64,000 bases of DNA, from the NCBI GenBank assembly GCA_023213315.1, contig JAKCPI010015877.1, positions 1 to 64,000 of the forward strand, written 5' to 3'. Source of the stretch: Euborellia annulipes (Eukaryota > Arthropoda > Insecta > Dermaptera > Anisolabididae). Shown one piece after another: positions 20,828 through 30,889 of this stretch. The notes under the pieces are model-generated. The model had not been told where the DNA came from, did not search any database, and saw nothing but the letters and a program-made list of their open reading frames with translations. The position numbers were made by a program, and so were the translations under genes. The number at the start of each line of letters is the position of its first letter. The first letter of the stretch is position 1.

Positions 20828-21082
20828 CAGGGACGTATATAAGGGGGGGGCGAGGGCCCCCCCCCGAAATTTCCCAAACACATATACATATATTGGGATA
20901 TACAGACATCAGCGCAACAAATTTTTCCGCAGGATGGAAAACTTTGGTTCCGCAAAGGAAAAAATGTTCCGCGAAAAATTTCGTGTGAAAAAAAATTTAG
21001 TTTAAAAAAAAAAAAATTTCCGCAGAAAATTTTCACTTCGGGCCCCCCCCCCCCCCGAAAAAAAATTCTATATACGCCCCTG
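20828..21082. mobile_element. hAT-type MITE, family C (copy 1)
   Basis: Ends CAGGGACGTATATA and TATATACGCCCCTG are inverted repeats. It is flanked by a perfect 8-bp duplication AGTAGAGT (20820-20827, 21083-21090). Long G and C runs lie inside the ends. The second copy at 39856-40115 is in the opposite orientation. Confidence 0.85.
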
Positions 21083-21166
21083 AGTAGAGTAGAATACTAT
21101 GATTCGAGTTTCCAAAAGACGAGATCAAACGTAATTTGTTTTATACCGGGTAGTTAAGTCCAAAAA

Positions 21167-21431
21167 GCCCACGGGGCTTGGAGTAGTCGGTAGCGTGCCT
21201 ACCCTCTATACTGAACGTCGCGGGTTCGGACCCCAGATAGTCCGATAATTTTATTTAAGGCATTTGGATACCAAATGGCTTAAATAAAAATGCCTGGACC
21301 GCAAATAATAATATATATTCATAACGGTTATCGTCAAAAGTCTTAAATGGCCTATGTTGCCGAAAAGACTGTGTGAATGTGTGTGTGAGTGTGAGTGTGA
21401 ATGAGAAAAAAGTGTGAATGTTTAAAAAAAA
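21167..21431 (+). mobile_element. tRNA-derived SINE, family S1 (copy b)
   Basis: Complete S1 with A- and B-box-like head, body hairpin, TTGCCGAAAAGACTGTGTG block, GT-rich stretch and A tail. Flanked by a perfect 11-bp duplication AAGTCCAAAAA (21156-21166, 21432-21442). Confidence 0.85.
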
Positions 21432-21442
21432 AAGTCCAAAAA

Positions 21443-22204
21443 AAATAAGATAAGTAATAAATTATTATTGTGGTTAATTTGATTTATTTTGTAAAGGAAA
21501 AAACATAATAAATAATTAACCTTATGACCTCAGATGACCTGAGTTCCCTGAGTTATGATTTCGATTTCTATTTCCATTTCTCCATAAATACAAACGACGA
21601 AAATAGTTATGTTATTATTATTTCGTAGCTGAATCGATTTCTACAGCTTCCAGGACCACCCTATGACCTTTGATTAATAAATGTGACAGTCAACGCTAAA
21701 ATTTTGAGGGGGAAATGCTTGTTTAATTTTAATAAACGAAAGAGTATCGCTACTTATAAATGAGAAAATTTAAGTTGTTTGATGAGCTTATTCATAGTTT
21801 ATTTAAAATAGTGAAGTACTCTGACATTTTTAATTAAAAACAAATATATGGATTAAATAAAATTTTATTTAAATTTAATGAATAAAATTTTTTTGTACTA
21901 AATTGGTGTGTAATTGTGAAACTGTAAATGACAGACAAACAAGGTCAGAACCATTGAATTTATTGTGGTTTTCTAATGGTAGTAATTGCAGTTTAAAAAG
22001 TTACTATTTATTTATTATTTATATAGAACCCATTCAACAATTATTTATTTTTTTATTTAATAAAATTTTTTGCCTGGAATCTAATATATCCTAATTATAA
22101 TATAAAGTATCGTAAGAAAAAAAATTTTTTCTACTAATTTGGTCAGTAATTAGTTATAAATCAGAATCAGTAAAAAGTATATATGGTCTAAAATGCCGGA
22201 AATA
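21443..22204. other. AT-rich unique sequence
   Basis: No repeat ends or coding signal seen. TATGACCT and TGACCTGAG motifs recur near 21520-21545 and 21660; significance unclear. Confidence 0.45.
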
Positions 22205-22363
22205 TTTTAAAAAAATCTGGTGTGACAGGTCGCACAGTACACAACGTTATTTTACCATTAGTAAGAGAAGGTTGTGTTCGGTGCTTGTCACAACAGATTT
22301 TTTTTTTTGTGTCGAGAATTATTTAGTTTCTGCCGATACAGTATATTAGAATTCAAGATATAA

Positions 22364-22915
22364 TTTTTTTTTTTATCACACACTTTTTTTCCACTCATAC
22401 TCACATTCACACACACATACACACAGTCTTTTCGACAACTTAGGCCATTTATCACTTTTAACGATATTCGTGCCCTCGGGGCATGGCGTAGAGGTTAGTG
22501 TGCTAACCTCATATACCAAACGTCGCGGGTTCGGGCAGTCCGATGATTTTATTTAAGCCAATTGGATACCAAATGGCTTAAATAAGAATGCCTGGACCCC
22601 ATATATGTATATTTATCAATAACGGATATCGTAAAAAGTCTTATATGGCCTGAGTTGCCGAAAAGACTGTGTGAATGTGAGTGTGAGTGTGAATGAGAAA
22701 AAAGTGAGTGTTAAAAAAAAAAAAAAAAAAAAACGATACTCGTATGCTTAATATATCTATTGGAGGTCCAGGCATTCTTATTTAAGCCATTTAGTATCCA
22801 AATAGCTTAAATAAAATCATCGGACTGCCTGGGGACCGAACCAGCGACCCTCGGTATATAAGGTTAGCACGCTAAACCCTAATATTAAAAAAAAAATTCT
22901 ACTCCAAGCCCGAGG
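22364..22915 (-). mobile_element. S1 SINE (copy d), split by S1 copy c
   Basis: Minus-strand S1. Poly(T) and the 3' region (CAGTCTTTTCGACAACTTAG) lie at 22364-22470; the body hairpin and a decayed head (GAGGTT-type, CCAAGCCCGAGG) lie at 22733-22915. The head has a short A-rich insertion near 22890. Confidence 0.75.
22471..22732 (+). mobile_element. S1 SINE (copy c), inserted in copy d
   Basis: Complete S1 with A tail of about 20 nt. Flanks ACGATATTCG (22461-22470) and ACGATACTCG (22733-22742) are a 10-bp duplication with one difference. The B-box region is shortened (GGGTTCGGGCAGTCCG). Confidence 0.8.
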
Positions 22916-23424
22916 ACATAAAATTTATAAACATGGAAAAATATTCATATTTTGTTACCATGGCAACCATTTCTCCTATCTTTCCTATGAAGGAGGCACC
23001 AGAGTAAAAGTGTGCTTCAAACAATTTTCAGGGCAAAGTGAGAATATACATTTTAAAGAGCATCTAAAAAATAATTGATTTATGAATTTAAAACAAAATC
23101 GTTGGAACGAATTTTGCGAAAATCGAAAAAAACTGAAAAAAGTACATCAGTAAAGTATTAGTACTTTTTGGTCGATTGTTCAAAACCTTCGTGTCCCGTC
23201 TCAAATTTCTACCTAATTGCTGTCCAAATTTGCAGAAAATTTTTTTTTAAGATACTTAAATATAAAATTTCATCCTCCTAGATATTTTAGTTCTTGAGAT
23301 AGTTTGTTCACAGATAGACAGACAGACAGATTGAACATGTTGCGAAAACCACTTTTTTGAATTTAAAACGTGTATAACGTTCAAAAAAATTAATTTTAAA
23401 GACAGACAAAAACATCTGATTTTT

Positions 23425-23623
23425 ATAAAATTTTATATTATTCTAAATAAAATACTTCAAAATACATCTACGAGTATACGAACTGTACAAAATTAAACAA
23501 TTCATTAAATTAAATATGTTTGACCATATTTGAGTACCTATTTGTAAATAAATTTGAAGAACAAAAAATGTTTGCCCTTGGGGGGGGGGGGGGGGCAAAG
23601 AAAAAGTTAAAATGACGCCACTG
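23425..23623. mobile_element. hAT-type MITE, family I (copy 2, left-truncated)
   Basis: The body (TTATATTATTCTAAATAAAA...TTTGTAAATAAA) and the right end (AAAATGACGCCACTG after a long G run) match the element at 1779-2001. The left terminus is missing. Confidence 0.6.
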
Positions 23624-24167
23624 ATTTTCAATAAGGAAGTAATTTTTCTAAAATAAAAATCTACAATCTCACAATTATTCTTCTTGTAGTTTATATACGA
23701 AATTTTACTTAACATCAATCATTCTCCCGTTAGCATTAAAAGCCGAAGACAGACAAAAACATAAAATAATCTGTTATTTGTATAAATTGTAACTTGAATT
23801 TATTATAAATTAATATTCTCATTTGAATAGAAATAAAGTTATTTTATTAATTATTAACATTATCGTGTTAATAGAAAAATATTAAAAAAAAAAAATAAAG
23901 AGAGATGATTCTTTATTGGTAATAAAATGCATAAAATTTTCAATCTGTTTTTCTCATTTACATAAATTATAATTTATTTTGATATCAAAGAGATTATTTT
24001 ATAATTTATGCAAATAAAAAAAAATATTAACATTATATTAACAAGTTATGTTAATTTAATGATTTTTTTGTTTATCAATGTAATACTTTTCTGGTATTCT
24101 ATCGTGTCAGATTTGAAATAAAGTTAATGTCAACCCTCAATAAAATAAATAAATAATATATTAATAA

Positions 24168-24201
<34 letters not shown>

Positions 24202-24373
24202 ATCACTTTGACTAACATTAGTATAACAATGTAGTGAATAAATCAGAGATACTAATATTCAAAACTAATTTATTTATTTGAAATATTGTTAACTTTTGAG
24301 TAACACTCACGTGTAAAAGTAGAAGTTATTATAGTAGAGTATTTGTAATCGATTAGGAGGAAGAAGGAAGAAT
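23624..24373. other. AT-rich sequence with A-tract
   Basis: Unique A+T DNA with a roughly 30-nt A tract at about 24170-24199. On the minus strand this lies downstream of the recursive-splice-like site. Confidence 0.45.
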
Positions 24374-24412
24374 CCTTACCTGAAACAAAGAAATAAATAA
24401 ATATTAGAATGA
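24374..24412 (-). promoter_or_regulatory. Candidate recursive splice site 1 (zero-length exon)
   Basis: The minus strand reads TTCTAAT (branch-point-like), about 23 nt of T-rich tract, TTTGTTTCAG (ends 24380), immediately followed by GTAAGG (from 24379). This juxtaposition of strong 3' and 5' splice sites is the ratcheting-point signature of long arthropod and vertebrate introns. TTTGTTTCAGGTAAG is identical in the candidate at 48261-48275. No exon was identified on either side. Confidence 0.45.
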
Positions 24413-24879
24413 TGTATTGATGTTGTATTGGAATATTAAACAAGAATTAGAGAGATAGAGAATTGGACACAACAATAAACAAACATATTCAGCAATCCAG
24501 CAAACAAATATTTGCACTATGTGGAGTCGATTTTGATGATAACAAATAGAAATAAATAAAGATAAAAATAAATAATAGTGTTGATAAGAAATGAATAATT
24601 ATTATTTATTAAATAAAAGAAAAATTTAAATAACTGCGGAATATGACCTCACTAAAAAGATTCTTTTTTATCGATATTACTATTATCGTTCATTCATTTA
24701 TTGAATTGAAATTTGTTAAGCATTTTGTAGTGTTTGAATAATGTAGCCTATATCTTAAAAAAGCTAATGGAAATATTTTTTAATAAAATATTTGCTGCTA
24801 CACGAATGTGTTATTAAAAAAAGAAAAAAAATCACTTTTCGGCATCTGAAACCAATATACACTGTGAAAAAAAAATTTT

Positions 24880-25398
24880 GAATTTTCAATAGTTTTTAAT
24901 ATACTGTTGCGCTTGAATTTTAATATACCCAGTTTGTGAAATCAAATTCATATAAAAGTTTATTAAATAAAAAAAAAAATGAATCAAATTTAAGTAGCTT
25001 AAAAAGTATCCTGAGTAAAAATGATTAAAAATGATCGAGGGATAGATAGATACACACACCCGCAGCATGTCTGCATAGTGAACCTTGAGGGACACACAGG
25101 GATACACACGCCCGCACCAGGGACACACACAGTAGATCGAAAGTGACCAGAAGAAAAATGTGTCTCTGGTGCGGGCGTGTGTATCCCTGTGTGTCCCTCA
25201 AGGTTCACTGTGCAGACCTGCTGCGGGTGAGTGTATCCCTCGATCATTTTTAATCATTTTTACTCGGGATACTTTTTAAGCTACTTAAATTAGATTCATT
25301 TTTTTTTTTATTTAATAAACTTTTATATGAATTTAATTCCACAAACTGGGTATATTAAAACTCAAGCGCAACAGTATATTAAAAACGATTGAAAATTC
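24880..25398. repeat. Large foldback, about 240-bp arms
   Basis: Arms 24880-25126 and 25160-25398 are inverted copies (GAATTTTCAATAGTTTTTAA against its inverse at the right end) with few differences and only about 33 bp between them. The inner parts are GC-richer (ACACACGCCCGCACCAG). A further 58-bp direct copy of the right arm (25213-25269) follows at 25399-25456. Transcripts would form a long hairpin RNA. Confidence 0.8.
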
Positions 25399-25496
25399 AG
25401 ACCTGCTGCAGGCGTGTGTATCCCTCGATAATTTTTAATCATTTTTACTCGGGACGGGAAGAAAACAAGAGCTCGAGTTCAAACCTCTCGAGTGGT

Positions 25497-25706
25497 TAAA
25501 TTTAAAATTTCACCCTCATAGCTTTTTTGGTTCTAGCGTTATTTTGCTCACAAACAGACAACCATGTCGCGAAATCCACTTTTTTGAATTCAGGGGACCT
25601 CAAAACGTGTATATCTATCAAAATCAAGACATCGAATTTTTGACATGAATCCAATAATTTCTATATATATTATATACTGTATATACATAGATAACACAAT
25701 GTAAAA
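25497..25706 (+). mobile_element. Family A element, 3' fragment
   Basis: Starts in the TTTAAAATTTCACCCTCATA block, continues through CCATGTCGCGAAATCCAC and TTTTTGACATGAATCCAAT, and ends in a decayed hairpin (TACATAGATAACACAATGTA). Confidence 0.6.
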
Positions 25707-26294
25707 AAAAAAAATTGTATGATTATTTTAAAGAGAATATGGTACAAATTTACTTGGTTAAAAATTAAAGATGCAAATCCTAAAAGGTTTTAGGGGAAAT
25801 TGGAATTAGTAATTTAATGTTTATGCAATTCTCTCAAGATAATAGTATTAAATGAATTGAAAAACATCTTAATAATTAATTTTTATCTATTGAATTAAAT
25901 TCCAATAGAAGGGATTATTTTTTCTTAAGGGGGAAAGGGAAGGAGAGAGGTGAATCCCTTTGATCGATTGCCATTGCTCTGATGAAATAATTAACGCCCT
26001 TTCCCTTGAAATGCGCCATTAATGAGCTGACTTGTCAAAATTGACCTTCCCTCAAAGCATAATAATAATAATAACAATAATAATAATAAAACGATGATGA
26101 TAATAATAATAATAACAATAATAATTCAGTCAAATTGAAATTATGTTCATAGATAGATAGGAGGTAGCGAGAAAGAAAGAGAGAGCGAGTGAAAGGGAAA
26201 TGAAGGGGTTGAATGGTTGAATGCATCATTAGAGGGGGATGGATGGTTGGATGGAATATATCAATAAATTGTTTAATGTTTATTTGACCCAATA
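25707..26294. other. AT-rich sequence with (AAT)n microsatellite
   Basis: Unique A+T DNA; an (AAT)n-type microsatellite lies at about 26058-26125, followed by a GAAAGAGAGAGCGAG tract. Confidence 0.6.
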
Positions 26295-26995
26295 AAAAAA
26301 TCTGGTGTGACTGGCGCAAGCACACAACTTTCTCTTACCTTCGGTAATCGAAAGTTGTGTACTGTGCTTGTCACACCAGATTTTTTGTGTCGACATATAT
26401 TTAGTTCCCGACAGTACGGAACATTTGAATTCAGATGTAAAATTTATAAGTATGGGAAAATATTTATATTTTGTTACCATGGCAACCATTTCTCCTATCC
26501 TTCCCTATGAAATACAAGAGTAAAGTGGTCTTCAGAAGATTTCAATCGCAAAATGAGAATATACATTTTAAAGAGCATCTAAAAAATAATTGATTTTTGA
26601 ATTTAAAAAAAAATCGTTGGAGCAAATTTTGAGAAAATCGAAAAAAACTGAAAAAGTACATCAGTAAAGTACTAGTAATCTTTGGCCGATTTTGATTAAA
26701 AGCTTATTTTTCCGGTCCCGGGGGGTGTTTAAGTTAAATATAGAATTTCAACCTCGTAGCTCAATTCCTTCATGCTTAAAATTGAACACAGACACACACA
26801 CCCACCCACACACCCACCCACCCACACACCCACACACACACAGACAGACCATGTCGCGAAAACCACTTTTTTGGATTCAGGGGGACCTCAAAACGTGAAG
26901 ATCCATCAAAATCTCGACATCGAATTTTTGACATGAATCCAATACTTTCTCTCTATATATATATTACATATATACATAGGTAAGAGAAAGTAAAA
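26295..26995 (+). mobile_element. Family A element, full length
   Basis: One of the best-preserved copies. It has the 5' palindrome, GGCAACCATTTCTCCTATCC, GTACATCAGTAAAGTACTAG, CACCCA microsatellite (26796-26842), CAGACCATGTCGCGAAAACC, TTTTTGACATGAATCCAATA and the 3' hairpin ending GGTAAGAGAAAGTAAAAA. It is useful as a family reference. Confidence 0.8.
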
Positions 26996-27029
26996 ATCTA
27001 TACTTTTTTAAAACAATTGTCACAGAAAA

Positions 27030-27120
27030 CTTTATTTTTTAATTTTGGGTAAGGTCTTTTTCGGCTATTTAAACCCCGTCCCTAATTGATTAAAACACAT
27101 TAATTTCATTTTCTTTAAAT
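27030..27120 (-). mobile_element. S2 SINE 3' fragment
   Basis: TAAGGTCTTTTTCGGCTATT and TAAACCCCGTCCC match the inverse of the S2 tail; the head is missing. Confidence 0.4.
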
Positions 27121-27739
27121 AACAAAAAATTCTTCCAGTTCGCTTAGTACTGGAGAGAAATTAATTGAAAAAGAAAAAAAAAGGCTTGGAAATTTGATTT
27201 GTTCAGGTGGTGACAATTTGCAAATATTTCCGAGACCTCATATGCACTATTTTAATATTCTTCATTTTTGACATTTGTGGAGAGATATCACAGAAGAAAT
27301 GCCAAGTCTCTGAAATATATGGAAACTGAAAATAAAACGTTTTATTTTATACCACAATGCCAAACTGATCTTCAGGTGATAATGAAGCAATCGGGGAGTA
27401 GAGTAATTTTGGAGGAATTTGGATGGTGTTTAATAAAAGTACAGTAAGGGAAGAGGGGGAGTGGGTGGAAACATAAAGAGGGGTAATTACTTTTGAGGTA
27501 TTAAATACTTTTGAGATCTATATATTTGACTATACTTTTGAGATCTATATATCTGAATAAGATATTAATATAATCATATTCAATGAATACCTCGATACGA
27601 ACTTGACAAGTCATAGATATCATCATGCTAAAATATAAAGCACTAGTCACTGACTTCCGTTATGTTCCTGTTTACTACTATCTCTTACTGATTGGCCAGA
27701 GACAGAGGAAGTTGAGTCAGTGCGGGAAATTTAAAATTT
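27121..27739. other. AT-rich sequence without identifiable gene
   Basis: Unique sequence with a short direct repeat (CTTTTGAG(AT)CTATATAT at about 27507 and 27535). GATCTTCAGGTGATAATGAA (27367-27386) is a fragment that only loosely resembles hammerhead-adjacent DNA. Confidence 0.4.
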
Positions 27740-27960
27740 TAGAATTTTGCAAATGCTCGCCGAGGCACAGCTCCCTGGCAAGTGGGAAAGCCCGCCTTCA
27801 GTTGGCTTTCCCACTTGTATTTAACAAATTTGTAACTATAAATATTGTTGGGCCAAACGACCAATGTAAATCTAACCCAGGATCTCGTTTTCCCAGGGTA
27901 ATCGGCATGCTACCCTTTGCACCAGGCAACTCACTCACTGTACCCTCGATCAACACTAAC
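27740..27960 (-). mobile_element. tRNA-like SINE or repeat with 14-bp hairpin
   Basis: The minus strand has GGTGCAAAGGGTAGCATGCC (A-box-like) and CCTGGGTTAGATTTAC (B-box-like). On the left, CAAGTGGGAAAGCC and GGCTTTCCCACTTG form a perfect 14-bp stem. The borders are uncertain and no duplication was found. Confidence 0.35.
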
Positions 27961-28073
27961 AAATAAACATACTCATAAATTTGTTAAATATATGTAAGAT
28001 TGTAATTTTATTTTGACAATATTTTATGGCAGAATAATATAATTATTGTAAGTTAGGTAGGAGACCACTTTAT

Positions 28074-28345
28074 TACTTTCTCTTACCTATATGTATATGT
28101 TAATATATATAGAGAGAGAAAGTATTGGATTCATGTCAAAAATTCGATGTCGAGATTTTGTTGGATATACACGTTTTGAGGTTCCCTGAATCCAAAAAAG
28201 TGGTTTTCGCGTCATGGTCTGTCTGCTTGTGTGTGTGTCTGGGTCAAATTTACACCATGAAGAAATTGAGCTGGGAGGTTGAAATTTTATATTTAAGTAA
28301 GGCACCCACTTAGGGCGTGAAAATAAGATTTGATCAAAATTAATG
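28074..28345 (-). mobile_element. Family A element, 3' half
   Basis: A minus-strand copy starting with the 3' hairpin (TACTTTCTCTTACC...), then the TGTCGAGATTTTGTTGGATA and GAGGTTGAAATTTTATATTT blocks, stopping near TGATCAAAAT. The microsatellite is short (TGTGTGTGTCTGGG). Confidence 0.65.
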
Positions 28346-29324
28346 CTTTCGTTGAACTAGTGATGAGAAGTGGCTGTAGACTTTGAATTGTCTCCTATAG
28401 GCCTACCCAATTTAATGCTTTCGTATTGTGAAATGTTTAAAAAAAAACTTTGTTCCAAAATAAGGAGTTTTAATTATAAATAGAGTTTCATTATATGTTA
28501 TCGTGTTCTATTCCCCTTCTAAATATCTATTAATAAATAAAACCTGGAACTTGTCCGCCAACTGGAGAACAGGCGTGCATATTTGGTTGCATAATAACAA
28601 GTGTTGCAGGAGCAATTTTTAGAATGCTCTAATTTTAAATTAATCTTAGGTAGAACATGAAAAATATATCCAGTAAATTAAAGATAATGATTGTAGGGAG
28701 GAAAGAAACAATCATCAAGATCGTTCTCGCTATCTAATAATTCGGTAATTAAGATCTACTGGCTACATCAATTTATTTTTAATCATTTTGATTTTAATTA
28801 ATTTAGGCCATCTCACGAAAAAAAGTTACGAATAATAATAATATATCCAGTTAAATAAAATATGAATCATTGAGTTAAAAAAAATAAAAATACAGTATGT
28901 GAAAAAAAAATTTTTTTTTTTTTCATCATGATTCATGATGAAGGGGAGAACGAGAGAGAGAATTTCCCAATGAGAGAGAAAGAGAAACAGAGAAATGAAC
29001 TTTTTTAAAAATAAACAAATAAAACGTTTTATTTTTTTTTTTTATGAATCATCATAACGCTACCTATTATTAATTAGTATTTAAATATAAATTTAGAATT
29101 TTATTTCTATTTTAACTATTACCGTCACGAGAATTAAAAAATCTCAACAGTAAATATTCAATATGCTTTATTTATTAAGAACAAACATTTGAGGAGGATC
29201 CAATACAATTACAAGAAAACAACCTAATCCCAATTTTCGATTAATTGATCTAGATCTGTCTAAAATAGTTGTTAAATTCCTACAAAGATCCAACAATTAC
29301 GTAGAGCTCTTTGTTAAAGTAGAA
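28346..29324. other. AT-rich sequence
   Basis: Unique A+T DNA. AGTGGCTGTAGACTTTGAAT at 28370 resembles the GTGGCTGT box found beside hammerhead elements. There is a T tract near 28910 and a GAGAGAGAA stretch at about 28950-28990. Confidence 0.4.
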
Positions 29325-29481
29325 CAGTGGCTCCCAACCTGGAGGCAATCGCCCCCAAGGGGGCGATTTGGGTTATCAGGGGGCAATTGGGGGTCGATGA
29401 GTATTCATAGGGGGGGGAATTATTAGAGTTTATTAAAATTTAAAAGAACAAAAATCAAAGAGAAAAATCTATTATTTAGAG
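29325..29481. mobile_element. hAT-like left end, partial
   Basis: CAGTGGCTCCCAACCTGGAG resembles family H termini. It is followed by a G/C-rich hairpin (AATCGCCCCCAAGGGGGCGATT). No matching right end was found, so the extent is uncertain. Confidence 0.4.
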
Positions 29482-29643
29482 CAGCGGTTCTCAACCCGTG
29501 GGCCGCGAGCTGATTGGAACTGGGCCGCGGTCGTCTAAGAAAAGATAAAAATTATATAAAATTATATATATATACACTGGGCCTCAGCTTTTTTTTTTAA
29601 CGGAAAAAGTGGGCCGCACATCAAAAAAGGTTGGGAACCACTG
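29482..29643. mobile_element. hAT-type MITE, family H (copy 2, intact)
   Basis: Ends CAGCGGTTCTCAACCC and GGTTGGGAACCACTG, with a perfect 8-bp duplication ATTTAGAG (29474-29481, 29644-29651). The body TGGGCCGC...GTGGGCCGCACATC matches copy 1. Confidence 0.85.
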
Positions 29644-29651
29644 ATTTAGAG

Positions 29652-30500
29652 GATGGCCAGGATAGAAAGAGGACAAAAAATTGTCATAAAAATAAAAGAT
29701 AATTGTAATCTAGAATCGAAACGTCACTTTTGTTTTCATTAAATAAAGATTGACCGAAAAAAAATCCATTTTGTTATTTTCTTCATAAAAATAAAATTAT
29801 TATATTAGATTTTTTAGGTAGAGATAAATAATAAAAATTTTGTCTACTACTTCTAGGGGTGGGAGAATTTTTTAAAATAAATTTTTGAAGGCTTCCATTC
29901 CCTTCTCCACTGGACAAGAAAAAAACCAACGAAATGGTGTGTTTATGTTATTGTAATCTTATAATCTTAGAATCAGAAGACAACACTCAATTGGAAGTCC
30001 GCCAACAGGATGGACTAACGATTTCAAAAAGTTTATTGGGAAATATTTCAATGAAACAGCAAGAAACAAGAATTTTCCTTTGGAAAATAAAAATTTAATA
30101 AATAAATACCGAATTTATGCAAAATTGCAAATTTTTAAAATATAGGTATTTTTTATAAGGAGAGAAAGGCAGAAAAGTAAAAAAAAAAACTCAGATTTTT
30201 AATAATAGGCTATATGGAGAGGTTTCGGGAAAAATTCATATATCTTCAGACTTTCATTATTGTTTAAGGTCCCGGCTTAGAGTGAGATTATATAATTTGT
30301 ATCATAAGTACCGAAAGGGTGTATTGTTCTTTCAAGCTTATTGTTTTGATCGTTTTCAGCTTCTGATCCATTTAGACTCGGTAATATTTATTTTAATTAA
30401 TCGGTAGAATAAATATTAATATTTCAGAAAGAACGAAAATTTTTAAAATATGCCGTCAATTTCTTTCAGGAAATTACAAAAATTTTCCCTCCGGGCCATT
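29652..30500. other. AT-rich sequence with a hammerhead-like remnant
   Basis: Mostly unique. TCTAGAATCGAAACGTCACT (29692-29711) keeps the GAAACGTC part of the hammerhead motif without a clear CUGANGA. TTTCTTTCAGGAAATT near 30460 is a lone 3'-splice-like string. Confidence 0.35.
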
Positions 30501-30682
30501 ACCACCAAAAAAATTTTTTTGTTTTTTAATTTTATAAAAAATTTTTTTTTTTTAAAAAAAAAAAAATTAAAAAAAAAAAAAAAAAATATAAAAAAAATTA
30601 ATTTAATAAAAAAAAAAAAAAAAAAAATATTTTTTTATTTTTATTTTTTTTTTATTTTTGGAAAAAAAAAAAAAAAAATTAA
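30501..30682. repeat. Homopolymeric A/T tract block
   Basis: About 180 bp of near-pure A and T runs alternating on one strand. The local 97-codon reading frame is poly-Lys/Phe noise. Confidence 0.8.
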
Positions 30683-30728
30683 GGTGGGGATTTGCCAATA
30701 TTTCTTGTATATAAATATTGTTGGCACT

Positions 30729-30881
30729 CATGGGCGTAACTAGGGGGTGCCTGGCCCTCCTCCAGAAGGCCCGTCTCCCCCCTTCCAGAAGGCTCCCCGA
30801 CCCAAGAAAATTGAGACAATATGAGGCCTTCCAGGCCCCCGAAGGATGCTTCCCCAGCCAAATTCCCTAGGTACGCCCATG
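30729..30881. mobile_element. hAT-type MITE, family D (copy 1)
   Basis: Ends CATGGGCGTAACTAGGG and TCCCTAGGTACGCCCATG, flanked by TTGGCACT and TTGACACT (7 of 8). The GC-rich interior (CTCCAGAAGGCC, CTTCCAGGCC) is shared with copy 2 at 35555-35651. Confidence 0.8.
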
Positions 30882-30889
30882 TTGACACT

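Larger units (their letters stand above)
22205..23388 (+). mobile_element. Family A element holding two nested S1 SINEs
   Basis: 5' palindrome 22210-22300, SINE pair 22364-22915, then the body from ATAAAATTTATAAACATGG to the GACAGACAGATTGAACATGT block, fading at about 23388 before the 3' hairpin. Three insertion layers are visible. Confidence 0.7.

Noticed and set aside
30450..30743. 97-codon frame
   Set aside because: Encoded by poly(A)/poly(T) DNA; Lys/Phe noise.
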